DNA from: an uncultured Bacillaceae bacterium
GTDB taxonomy: Bacteria; Bacillota; Bacilli; Bacillales; Amphibacillaceae
Assembly (NCBI GenBank): GCA_945639745.1
Contig: CALZEK010000123.1
Coordinates: 1 to 5,043, forward strand
DNA length: 5,043 nt
Direction: 5' to 3'
Shown: piece by piece, positions 1-5,043 of the stretch
Position numbering within the stretch: the stretch's first letter is position 1
How the letters are laid out: every line of letters starts with the position of its first letter
The notes under the pieces: generated by a model
What the model saw: only the letters and a program-made list of their open reading frames with translations
The model's database searches: none
Told to the model about the DNA's origin: nothing
Made by a program: the position numbers and the translations under genes

Positions 1-12
1 AAGTTAACTAAA

Positions 13-21
13 TAGTATTCT
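13..21 (+). promoter_or_regulatory. possible -10 element of the riboswitch/dapA promoter
   Basis: A weak -10-like hexamer (TATTCT, 16-21) lies just before the first base of the lysine riboswitch P1 helix at 29, which is about where a start site is expected. The matching -35 box would fall off the left edge of the window, so the promoter cannot be judged. The match to TATAAT is only four of six, and the local sequence is AT-rich enough to give such hexamers by chance. Confidence 0.25.
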
Positions 22-28
22 AAATTCA

Positions 29-214
29 CTTTAGGTGAGTACGGAGGCGCAAAGACTATCAGTAAATGATAAGAGGAATGTGATTTCTGATGACAATTAT
101 TAAAAGGAGTATTTGCCGAAGTTTTAAATGATCACACATTTAAAGTTGGTTATATATTTAAGAGATATATGACTGTCATATAGGAAACTATATGGAGGGC
201 TATCTTACGCAAAG
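29..214 (+). promoter_or_regulatory. lysine riboswitch (L box) aptamer controlling dapA
   Basis: This is a cis-acting RNA that binds L-lysine and lowers transcription of the downstream gene. The conserved core of the class is readable: GGAGGCGC (43-50), AGTA (61-64), AAAGGAGT before GCCGAAG (115-121), and GGAGGGCTATC (194-204). These occur in the order and spacing of the B. subtilis lysC L box. The closing P1 helix is imperfect: CTTT (29-32) pairs with AAAG (211-214) and GTGAG (35-39) with CTTAC (204-208), around a 2x2 internal loop. P4 is TTTAAATG (123-130) with CATTTAAA (137-144). P5 is CATATAG (177-183) with CTATATG (188-194), capped by a GAAA tetraloop. The gene downstream is dapA, a standard L-box target, which supports the call. 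The ligand is inferred from the class; no binding data are implied. Confidence 0.93.
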
Positions 215-244
215 AAACATTATCTTTTATGATAATTTCTATGC
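209..244 (+). promoter_or_regulatory. probable antiterminator hairpin of the lysine riboswitch
   Basis: Between aptamer and terminator lies a hairpin: GCA (209-211) with TGC (242-244), AGAA (213-216) with TTCT (237-240), and ATTATC (219-224) with GATAAT (231-236). There is a small two-base bulge and a loop at 225-230. Its left arm uses bases 209-214, which also form the outer part of P1. Its right arm takes the first three bases of the terminator stem. It therefore cannot coexist with a complete P1 and a complete terminator, which is the expected behaviour of an antiterminator. The overlap with the terminator is only three base pairs, so the model is inferred and could be incomplete. Confidence 0.5.
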
Positions 245-273
245 AACAACGAGCTCTCGTTGTTGCATTTTTT
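242..273 (+). terminator. intrinsic terminator of the lysine riboswitch
   Basis: A near-perfect 12-bp inverted repeat (242-253 with 256-267, arms TGCAACAACGAG and CTCGTTGTTGCA) is followed directly by six T residues (268-273). This is a textbook Rho-independent terminator. Lying between the lysine aptamer and the dapA start, it should form when lysine is bound and stop transcription before dapA. Confidence 0.93.
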
Positions 274-297
274 CGTATAAGTTCGAAATAGCCTTGA

Positions 298-306
298 TGC
301 TATAAA
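298..306 (+). promoter_or_regulatory. possible extended -10 promoter downstream of the riboswitch terminator
   Basis: TGCTATAAA (298-306) fits an extended -10 (TGnTATAAT with one mismatch) and lies after the riboswitch terminator. Its start point would fall near 313, just before the dapA ribosome binding site. No convincing -35 box was found at 16-18 bases upstream. If active, it would give lysine-independent basal dapA transcription. A chance match is quite possible. Confidence 0.25.
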
Positions 307-329
307 TATCATTAAAGGGTGTGGAGAGA

Positions 330-1211
330 ATGGAATTAGGGCAAGTAATTACAGCAATGGTAACCCCATTTGATCAAGAAGAGAATATAGACTATGAAAA
401 AACAAGTCAATTATTAGATTATTTAATTGATAACGGTACAGATGCAGTCGTAGTTGCAGGAACAACTGGTGAGAGTCCAACATTATCTGAAGATGAAAAA
501 CTAACTTTATTTGAACATGTTGTAAATCATGTTAATGGTCGCATACCTGTGATTGCGGGAACGGGTTGTAATCATACCAAATCATCAATTAATTTAACAA
601 AAAAAGCAGCAGCTTTAGGTGTCGATGGAATTATGCTTGTCATACCTTATTATAATAAGCCGTCTCAAGCCGGATTGTATGAACATTTTAAGGCGGTTGC
701 AGCAGCAACTACATTGCCTGTTATGCTTTATAATATCCCTGGAAGAAGTGGTTGTAATTTAGAAGCAGAAACAACAATTCGTTTAGCAAGAATCAATAAT
801 ATAAAATATATTAAAGAAGCAAGTGCTGATTTAGAACAAATGGCGCATATTATTCGTGAAACACCAGATGATTTTATTTTGTATAGTGGTGATGATTCAC
901 TTACATTACCGATTATGTCAATTGGAGGCGCAGGAATTGTAACTGTAGCTGGACATATTGTTGGAAAAGAAATGCAAGAGATGATTAATGCATTTAAAGC
1001 TGGCGAAATAGCTAAAGCAAGTCAATTACACCAAGAATTATTACCATTCTTTAAAGCGATGTTTATTGCACCTAATCCAACAGCATTAAAAGCTGGATTA
1101 AATATGATTGGTGTTAATGTTGGCGGCCTTCGTCTTCCATTAATTGAAGTAAACGAAACTGAAAAAGAAATAGTAGCTCAAGCACTAAAAAATCGACCAG
1201 TTATGCAATAG
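330..1211 (+). CDS. dapA: 4-hydroxy-tetrahydrodipicolinate synthase (DHDPS), DapA
   Basis: DapA condenses pyruvate with L-aspartate-4-semialdehyde in the cytoplasm, the first step of the branch leading to diaminopimelate and lysine. The 293-residue product is full length and matches the B. subtilis protein throughout. Visible motifs are AGTTGESPTL (43-52, with Thr45 and Thr46), Tyr108, Tyr134 and Arg139 in LYNIPGR, and the Schiff-base lysine Lys162 in YIKEAS. The substrate signature YYNKPSQ is at 107-113. Residues matching E. coli lysine-inhibition positions His53, His56 and Glu84 are Glu54, Lys57 and Ser85, so feedback inhibition is unlikely. An in-frame GTG at 321 would add three residues. 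ATG 330 is chosen because AAAGGGTGTGGAG lies just upstream of it, while the GTG has no ribosome binding site and B. subtilis DapA begins at the equivalent of the ATG. The gene stands alone between riboswitch and terminator, not in an asd-dap operon. Confidence 0.97.
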   Translation: MELGQVITAMVTPFDQEENIDYEKTSQLLDYLIDNGTDAVVVAGTTGESPTLSEDEKLTLFEHVVNHVNGRIPVIAGTGCNHTKSSINLTKKAAALGVDGIMLVIPYYNKPSQAGLYEHFKAVAAATTLPVMLYNIPGRSGCNLEAETTIRLARINNIKYIKEASADLEQMAHIIRETPDDFILYSGDDSLTLPIMSIGGAGIVTVAGHIVGKEMQEMINAFKAGEIAKASQLHQELLPFFKAMFIAPNPTALKAGLNMIGVNVGGLRLPLIEVNETEKEIVAQALKNRPVMQ

Positions 1212-1218
1212 TTATATT

Positions 1219-1283
1219 AAGCACATTTAAGGAAGTACCTTAGACTAAATCATTAAGGTGTTTTATCTAAAATGTGCTTTTTT
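1219..1283 (+). terminator. intrinsic terminator after dapA
   Basis: AAGCACATTT (1219-1228) pairs with AAATGTGCTT (1270-1279), followed by a T run (1278-1283). The long loop holds a second small hairpin, TAAGG (1228-1232) with CCTTA (1238-1242). A second TAAGG copy (1254-1258) could compete for the same CCTTA. It begins eight bases after the dapA stop codon and should end the dapA transcript, making dapA monocistronic. Confidence 0.82.
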
Positions 1284-1334
1284 ATGTAAAATTTAAGTAA
1301 AATATAATTATTGGATAGGAAAATAAAATAAAAA

Positions 1335-1343
1335 TGTTATAAT
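1335..1343 (+). promoter_or_regulatory. probable extended -10 promoter for the bdbC-thioredoxin operon
   Basis: TGTTATAAT (1335-1343) is an exact extended -10 (TGnTATAAT) between the dapA terminator and bdbC. The best -35-like hexamer, TTGGAT (1311-1316), is 21 bases away, longer than the usual 16-18. The promoter would therefore lean on the extended -10. Transcription would start near 1350, almost at the ribosome binding site AAGGTGATG (1349-1357), giving an extremely short leader. Confidence 0.55.
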
Positions 1344-1359
1344 CAACCAAGGTGATGAA

Positions 1360-1776
1360 ATGCGACTATCCAAAAAACAAGAGACAATCTTATTATTAAT
1401 GTGGACTCAAAGTTTACTAGCAACATTAGGAAGTTTATTTTATTCAGAAATAATGGGCTATATACCATGTGAACTATGTTGGATACAAAGAATACTTATG
1501 TATCCTCAAGTTATTATTATTGGTCTAGCATTGATTAAACAAAATAAAAGCATTGCTATACCTGCTGTTTGGTTAAGTGGGATAGGTATTTTAGTTTCAA
1601 TTTATCATTATGGTCTACAAAAAGTTCCGTTTTTACAAAATGCAGGTGGAATGTGTGGAGAAGTTCCTTGTAATTTGCAATATGTGAATTACTTTAATTT
1701 TATAACTATTCCATTTTTAGCAGGGATTGCCTTTGCAATTATATTAATATTAAGCATTTTGTTATATAAGCGATGA
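1360..1776 (+). CDS. bdbC: BdbC/DsbB-family quinone-linked thiol-disulfide oxidoreductase
   Basis: This integral membrane protein reoxidises an extracytoplasmic thiol oxidase by passing electrons to the quinone pool. The 138-residue product is the usual BdbC length and matches B. subtilis BdbC along its whole length. Four hydrophobic helices are visible (about 10-28, 43-59, 65-83 and 112-136). The first cysteine pair is Cys37-Cys40 in IPCELCWIQRILMYP, the family signature, with Arg44 at the position linked to quinone binding in DsbB. The second pair is Cys99 and Cys104 in the loop before the last helix, so both redox pairs are intact. The start has AAGGTGATG five to ten bases upstream. The next gene, 66 bases on, encodes a thioredoxin-fold protein and is the likely redox partner. 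In Bacillus the BdbC partner is the DsbA-like BdbD, which is not seen here. Targets in B. subtilis include competence and bacteriocin proteins; here they are unknown. Confidence 0.93.
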   Translation: MRLSKKQETILLLMWTQSLLATLGSLFYSEIMGYIPCELCWIQRILMYPQVIIIGLALIKQNKSIAIPAVWLSGIGILVSIYHYGLQKVPFLQNAGGMCGEVPCNLQYVNYFNFITIPFLAGIAFAIILILSILLYKR

Positions 1777-1842
1777 ATTAAATGATATGTTTATTCAATT
1801 AAATAAAAATCATGATAATTTTAATTAGGAGGATTTTAGTAA

Positions 1843-2316
1843 ATGAGAAATAAAATGATTATAATTATTGGTGTCATTGTAGTTTTGTTTGTAGGGTTAA
1901 TCGTTATAAATAATGTGAAAAATGATAAAAAGGTAGCAACTGATGATAATCCATATGGAGATATGAAACTTCATCAAGAAACAATTGATCAATTAGATGA
2001 TCCCTTATATCAAAATATTATTTTACCAGATCAATTAGATCGTAAACTAGCTAAAAAAGAAGATCTAACAGTATATTACTTTAGTCCAACATGTATTCAT
2101 TGTATCAATGCAACTCCTGTAGTTGTTCCATTAGTAGATGAATTAGATATCGATATGAAAAAAATGAATTTATTAGAATTTGATAAAATGGAAGATTATG
2201 AAATAAGAGGAACACCGACAATTATTCATTATGAAAAAGGTGTAGAAGTTGCAAGATTTGAAGGAGCGGCAGAAGAAGAGAAATATCGTAAGTTTTTTGA
2301 AGAGAATGTAAAGTAA
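1843..2316 (+). CDS. membrane-anchored thioredoxin-fold protein, likely BdbC partner
   Basis: This 157-residue protein has one N-terminal hydrophobic segment (about 5-23) after a short basic start, so it is probably membrane-anchored with its redox domain outside. A Lys/Asp-rich linker (about 26-55) leads to a compact thioredoxin fold. The active site is CIHC (Cys84-Cys87) in YYFSPTCIHC, and the cis-proline loop is RGTPT (Pro125). The pattern resembles small thioredoxin-like and bacteriocin-transport-accessory type proteins of Firmicutes. It does not resemble BdbD, which is larger and carries a helical insertion. No lipobox cysteine is present; the only cysteines are the active-site pair. TTAGGAGGAT (1825-1834) is a strong ribosome binding site. 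No terminator separates it from bdbC, so the two are probably cotranscribed. The inferred role is disulfide formation or exchange in exported proteins, reoxidised by BdbC. A reducing or isomerising role is also possible. Confidence 0.85.
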   Translation: MRNKMIIIIGVIVVLFVGLIVINNVKNDKKVATDDNPYGDMKLHQETIDQLDDPLYQNIILPDQLDRKLAKKEDLTVYYFSPTCIHCINATPVVVPLVDELDIDMKKMNLLEFDKMEDYEIRGTPTIIHYEKGVEVARFEGAAEEEKYRKFFEENVK

Positions 2317-2321
2317 TGAAA

Positions 2322-2374
2322 AAAACACAAGTATGACAAGAGTTAGGGTGCCTAAAACTTGTAACTTGTGTTTT
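2322..2374. terminator. bidirectional terminator between the thioredoxin gene and hmoB
   Basis: A long compound hairpin fills the 60-base gap between two convergent genes. The outer stem AAAACACAAGT (2322-2332) pairs with ACTTGTGTTTT (2364-2374), the middle stem ACAAG (2336-2340) with CTTGT (2358-2362), and the inner stem TTAGG (2343-2347) with CCTAA (2351-2355) around a three-base loop. On the minus strand it ends in a pure T run, the complement of the A run at 2319-2325. On the plus strand it ends in a T-rich tract interrupted by G. It should terminate both transcripts, more strongly for hmoB. Confidence 0.85.
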
Positions 2375-2376
2375 GT

Positions 2377-2880
2377 TTATTTGTCTTCATCTTCAATAAT
2401 TGTATAAGTTTGAGTAAACGGGCGATTTGCAAAGTAAGCGGGTAAACGTGTTTCTGTTTTTTTTAAGAAAGCTTTATATTCATCAGACTCTTTCCAGTAT
2501 TTATAATATCTTTTACTTTCCCAGAGGTATAATATAGTGTACATGTTACCTTTAAGCGGTTTTAGTAAACGATAAGCTATGAATCCTGGCATTGAAAAAG
2601 CAGGTAAATTGTTATCTTTAAACTGCATTTCAAAATTCTTAATGCTGTCTTCAGTTACTGGAATATTATCCAATGTTACATAACCTTTATCAATTAAATG
2701 ACCTGTTTGAAATAGAATATCATATGTTCGACCTGTTGAAAAAAGTGATTTTTTATTTTGAGACTCGTAATAAGCAGTAGTATTAAGTCCTTGTTGCATA
2801 AATAAATATGTTAGATCAGCTTCTTTACTAATAAGCGTTTGGAGAAAGTTTAAAGTCCCAGTAGTCATATGTGCATACAT
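2377..2880 (-). CDS. hmoB: HmoB-like antibiotic biosynthesis monooxygenase (ABM) domain protein, putative heme-degrading monooxygenase (HmoB/TRAP family)
   Basis: B. subtilis HmoB (YhgC) binds and degrades heme in the cytoplasm, and the staphylococcal homologue is known as TRAP. The 167-residue product is the family length and aligns from its first residue, MYAHMTTGTLNFL, with the B. subtilis N terminus. It also matches at the central LDNIPVTED (70-78) and at the C-terminal ABM-type domain, PGFIAYRLLKPLKG (98-111) and TILYLWES (115-122). Asn72 and Trp120 sit where the family has conserved Asn and Trp. No histidine follows Trp120, unlike classical IsdG enzymes, but the remembered B. subtilis protein also lacks one there. 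No signal peptide or membrane segment is present. The start is backed by AAAGGGGTGA (complement of 2887-2896). It is transcribed divergently from pbpF, a neighbour I also recall in B. subtilis. Family membership is secure; heme turnover by this protein is inferred. Confidence 0.8.
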   Translation of the reverse strand: MYAHMTTGTLNFLQTLISKEADLTYLFMQQGLNTTAYYESQNKKSLFSTGRTYDILFQTGHLIDKGYVTLDNIPVTEDSIKNFEMQFKDNNLPAFSMPGFIAYRLLKPLKGNMYTILYLWESKRYYKYWKESDEYKAFLKKTETRLPAYFANRPFTQTYTIIEDEDK

Positions 2881-2910
2881 TATTAATCACCCCTTTATAT
2901 ATTTATCTCT

Positions 2911-2939
2911 AGTATAAACTAAAAGCTGATGAGACAAAA
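2911..2939 (-). promoter_or_regulatory. probable hmoB promoter
   Basis: Read on the minus strand, TATACT (complement of 2911-2916) is a good -10. Upstream, TTTTGT (complement of 2934-2939) is 17 bases away, and the overlapping TTGTCT (complement of 2932-2937) is 15 bases away. Either gives a weak -35. The start point would lie around 2904, leaving a short leader containing the ribosome binding site. Confidence 0.45.
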
Positions 2940-2942
2940 GAG

Positions 2943-2972
2943 TTAATCAAATAAAGCAATGATAATTATGCT
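2943..2972 (+). promoter_or_regulatory. weak candidate pbpF promoter
   Basis: TATGCT (2967-2972) could be a -10, with TTAATC (2943-2948) as a poor -35 at 18 bases. An alternative -10, GATAAT (2961-2966), overlaps it. No strong sigma-A promoter is visible. B. subtilis pbpF is known to be expressed in the forespore, so a sporulation sigma factor could be used here, but I could not identify such elements with confidence. Confidence 0.2.
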
Positions 2973-2982
2973 ATGCATGATC

Positions 2983-2991
2983 AGAGGTGAG
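2983..2991 (+). promoter_or_regulatory. pbpF ribosome binding site that overlaps the annotated-type GTG start
   Basis: AGAGGTGAG (2983-2991) is the only good Shine-Dalgarno sequence before pbpF. It contains the only canonical in-frame start codon upstream of the membrane segment (GTG 2987-2989). From its AGAGG core, the ideal start position is about 2996, which is an in-frame ATA codon. This site therefore decides between a GTG start lacking its own binding site and a non-canonical ATA start. Confidence 0.6.
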
Positions 2992-5043
2992 AAAAATAAA
3001 TAAAAATAATAATAATGAAGATTCTAATACAAACGAAAATTCTAATAATAATGAAGAGAGAAGATGGCGTTCTGATCGACACGTCAAATCTAATCAATTT
3101 AAAATAAAGTCTTTGGCAATAGCAATAGGACTTACATTTTTATTAGCTCTTACTACCTATACTGCTATTTTGTATGGAGGAAAATTAATTGTTGATGAAG
3201 AAGATTTAATTTTATCTAACCCAACAACAATTGAAACAATAGATGGTGAAGTTGTTTGGGAATTATACGAAGAATATCGAAAGCCAATCAGTTTAGAAGA
3301 AATGCCTGAAGATTTAAAAAATGCATTTATTGCAATTGAAGATAAACGATTCTATGAACACACAGGAGTAGATTTTCGAGCAATATTAAGAGCGGTTTAT
3401 AAAGATATTCTTGCACGAAGTAAAGTAGAAGGTGCAAGTACAATTACTCAGCAATTAGCTAAGAATATGTTTTTAACCAATGATAAAACATGGTTAAGAA
3501 AAACTAAAGAAGTGATGGTTGCCTTATATTTAGAGCGAGAATTTACCAAAGATGAAATATTAGAAAAGTATATTAATGTGATTTATTTTGGTAGAGGAAA
3601 ATATGGTATTGAAGCTATTTCAGAAGAGTTTTTTCAAAAGCCTGCTTCAGAATTAAAACTATCTGAAAGTGCTTTACTTGCAGGAATAGTTAATGCGCCA
3701 AATGGTTTTTCACCAATTGATCATCCTGAAAAAGCTAAAAAAAGAAGGGATTTAGTGTTGTCAGTTATGCATGACAGTGGAAGTATAACTGAAAATGAAA
3801 TGAAAGCAGCACAAGAAACAAATATCAATTTAAATCTAGCAGAAAAGAAAACAAATCAAGCAGAGCAATCATATGTAGATTTAACATTAAAAGAAGTGCA
3901 AAATAAACATGGTCTCTCGATGGATGAATTAAAAAAAGGTGGTTATAAGATAATCACACCACTGAAAACACGCTTTCAAGAAACGGCTTATAATAATTTC
4001 AAAGAAGATGAATATTTCCCAGGAAATACAGAAGGAGTCGAAGGCGCTTTTGTTATGATGGATCAAAAAACAGGTGGTATTGTCGCTGCTTTAGGTGGTC
4101 GTCAATTTGAAATTAGTGATTTAAATAGAGTGAATGAAAAAAGACAGCCTGGTTCTGCGATGAAGCCCCTCGCGGTGTATGGACCTGCTCTAATGGATGA
4201 AAAATATAACCCTTATACAATGTTACCAGATGAGAATATAACAATAGGAAAAGATTATTCGCCCAAAAATCATGACAATCAATATGAGGGTAGTGTCTCT
4301 TTATATGAAGCAATTGTAAAATCTAAGAATGTAGCTCCAGTTTGGTTATTAAATGAAATTGGCTTAAAAACGTCAAAATCATATTTAAAGAAAATGAATA
4401 TGGATATTAAAGAAGAAGATCTTAATTTAGCCTTAGCTTTAGGTGGATTAACAAAAGGCTTCACTCCAATTAATTTAGCAGAAGGTTATCGTACTTTTGC
4501 AGCAAAAGGAGAATATGTTGAATCCTATACAGTAGAAAAATTATATAATCGTAAAAATGATTTAATATTTGAAATCAATCAAAAACCTGTTGAAGTTTTT
4601 TCTGAGCAAGTTGCATGGGCTATAACAGAAATGTTACAAACAGCAGTTAAACGTGGAACAGCTTCAAGTGGTTATTATCCAAAAGCATTGGCAGGAAAGA
4701 CAGGTTCAACACAAAACCCTCAAGCTGATGGTCATTATAAAGATGCTTGGTTTGTTGGTTACACACCTGAATATATAACTTCAATGTGGATGGGATATGA
4801 TGTTTCAGATGAAAAAAATTATCTTGTTTCTGGTAGTAGCTCACCTACTCGTTTAACAAAAAAAATCTTAACTGATATTGATCAATATTCTAATTTAGAA
4901 GCTCAATTTAAAAAGTCTGAAAATGTAACATCATTAGAAACACCCATTGAATTGCCAAATAAAACAACTTTAACAGGTAAACGTGTATTTGGAGGTCTTA
5001 AAATAATCAAAGGCAAACTGTCATGGCCGAAAACAAACGATAA
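2987..5043 (+). CDS. pbpF: class A penicillin-binding protein PbpF (PBP1A family), partial at the C terminus
   Basis: This bifunctional membrane enzyme polymerises lipid II into glycan strands and cross-links their peptides outside the membrane. Numbering from GTG 2987, an Asn-rich cytoplasmic tail (1-42) precedes one membrane helix (about 43-63). The GT51 glycosyltransferase domain shows EDKRFYEH (catalytic Glu118), GASTITQQLAKN (149-160), RKTKE (Glu175), the EKYINVIYFG region and ALLAGIVNAP. The transpeptidase domain shows SAMK (Ser390, Lys393), SKN (446-448) and KTG (571-573). All catalytic motifs are intact. The match to B. subtilis PbpF is strong throughout and continues into its C-terminal extension, possibly fibronectin III-like. 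The reading frame is still open at the edge after 685 codons; the TAA at 5041-5043 is out of frame, so roughly 60-80 residues may be missing if it is like the 714-residue B. subtilis protein. In B. subtilis PbpF is linked with spore peptidoglycan. The start is uncertain: GTG 2987 or ATA 2996. Confidence 0.93.
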   Translation, partial: MRKINKNNNNEDSNTNENSNNNEERRWRSDRHVKSNQFKIKSLAIAIGLTFLLALTTYTAILYGGKLIVDEEDLILSNPTTIETIDGEVVWELYEEYRKPISLEEMPEDLKNAFIAIEDKRFYEHTGVDFRAILRAVYKDILARSKVEGASTITQQLAKNMFLTNDKTWLRKTKEVMVALYLEREFTKDEILEKYINVIYFGRGKYGIEAISEEFFQKPASELKLSESALLAGIVNAPNGFSPIDHPEKAKKRRDLVLSVMHDSGSITENEMKAAQETNINLNLAEKKTNQAEQSYVDLTLKEVQNKHGLSMDELKKGGYKIITPLKTRFQETAYNNFKEDEYFPGNTEGVEGAFVMMDQKTGGIVAALGGRQFEISDLNRVNEKRQPGSAMKPLAVYGPALMDEKYNPYTMLPDENITIGKDYSPKNHDNQYEGSVSLYEAIVKSKNVAPVWLLNEIGLKTSKSYLKKMNMDIKEEDLNLALALGGLTKGFTPINLAEGYRTFAAKGEYVESYTVEKLYNRKNDLIFEINQKPVEVFSEQVAWAITEMLQTAVKRGTASSGYYPKALAGKTGSTQNPQADGHYKDAWFVGYTPEYITSMWMGYDVSDEKNYLVSGSSSPTRLTKKILTDIDQYSNLEAQFKKSENVTSLETPIELPNKTTLTGKRVFGGLKIIKGKLSWPKTND
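3005..3058 (+). repeat. AAT-triplet-rich tract encoding an Asn-rich tail
   Basis: Four AAT codons in a row (3005-3016), then GAAGATTCTAATAC, then a second TCTAATAATAATGAAG block (3041-3056), form an imperfect duplication inside the 5' end of pbpF. The encoded tail is mostly Asn, Glu and Ser and precedes a basic patch (RRWRSDR, 25-31) next to the membrane helix. Because the unit is three bases, length changes would keep the reading frame. Confidence 0.6.

Noticed and set aside
321..329. GTG at 321 as the dapA start
   Set aside because: No ribosome binding site precedes it, and it overlaps the AAAGGGTGTGGAG site that serves ATG 330; homologues begin at the ATG equivalent.
1777..1842. Separate promoter or terminator between bdbC and the thioredoxin gene
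   Set aside because: The 66-base gap is AT-rich with weak, imperfect inverted repeats and no T-tract hairpin or convincing -35/-10 pair. Cotranscription is the simpler reading.
2960..2974. Fur-box-like TGATAAT half site near hmoB/pbpF
   Set aside because: Only one half (TGATAAT) matches; the second half matches poorly, and AT-rich intergenic DNA produces such half sites by chance.
3015..3107. Small ORF from ATG 3015 (30 codons)
   Set aside because: It lies in another frame of the pbpF 5' end, has no ribosome binding site at suitable distance, and its product is an Ile/Leu/Lys shadow of the AAT-rich tract.
4113..4844. Three minus-strand open frames (4113-4313, 4279-4464, 4647-4844)
   Set aside because: All lie inside the well-conserved pbpF transpeptidase region, have no recognisable domains, and overlap each other or lack ribosome binding sites. 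They are antisense shadows.
5041..5043. TAA at the end of the window as the pbpF stop
   Set aside because: It is in a different frame: the PBP frame reads GAT at 5039-5041 and continues past the edge, so the gene is cut by the window and not frameshifted.

Overview
The window is AT-rich DNA that reads like a low-GC member of the Bacillales, most likely Bacillaceae. The evidence is the close resemblance of its proteins to remembered Bacillus subtilis DapA, BdbC, HmoB (YhgC) and PbpF, an L-box (lysine) riboswitch of B. subtilis lysC type, and strong Gram-positive Shine-Dalgarno sites. Genus cannot be settled by reading alone. No mobile element, CRISPR array, tRNA or rRNA was seen. All five genes have housekeeping-type homologues.

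Layout: positions 1-273 hold a lysine riboswitch, an alternative (probable antiterminator) hairpin and a near-perfect intrinsic terminator. These control dapA (330-1211), the first committed enzyme of the lysine/diaminopimelate pathway. DapA lacks the E. coli-type lysine-sensing residues, so control appears to lie in the RNA and not in the enzyme. A long stem-loop with a T tract closes the dapA unit. Next come bdbC (1360-1776), a DsbB-type quinone-linked thiol oxidase, and a small membrane-anchored thioredoxin-fold protein (1843-2316). Together they look like an extracytoplasmic disulfide exchange pair in one operon. A long hairpin at 2322-2374 separates this unit from the convergent hmoB-like gene (2377-2880, minus strand) and probably ends transcription both ways.

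A 106-base intergenic region then separates hmoB from the divergent class A penicillin-binding protein gene pbpF, which runs off the right edge. The visible part of pbpF has intact glycosyltransferase and transpeptidase motifs. Its start is the oddest point in the window: the best ribosome binding site overlaps the only upstream GTG and is ideally spaced for an ATA codon.

Functionally, the dapA product feeds meso-diaminopimelate to peptidoglycan (and dipicolinate in spore formers), and PbpF polymerises and cross-links peptidoglycan. BdbC and its partner act on exported thiols. HmoB is a cytoplasmic heme-degrading/heme-binding protein that, from memory, sits next to pbpF and the hem genes in related genomes. 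Nothing here amounts to a clearly new system. The most informative leads are the pbpF start, the unusual BdbC partner and the riboswitch switching geometry.
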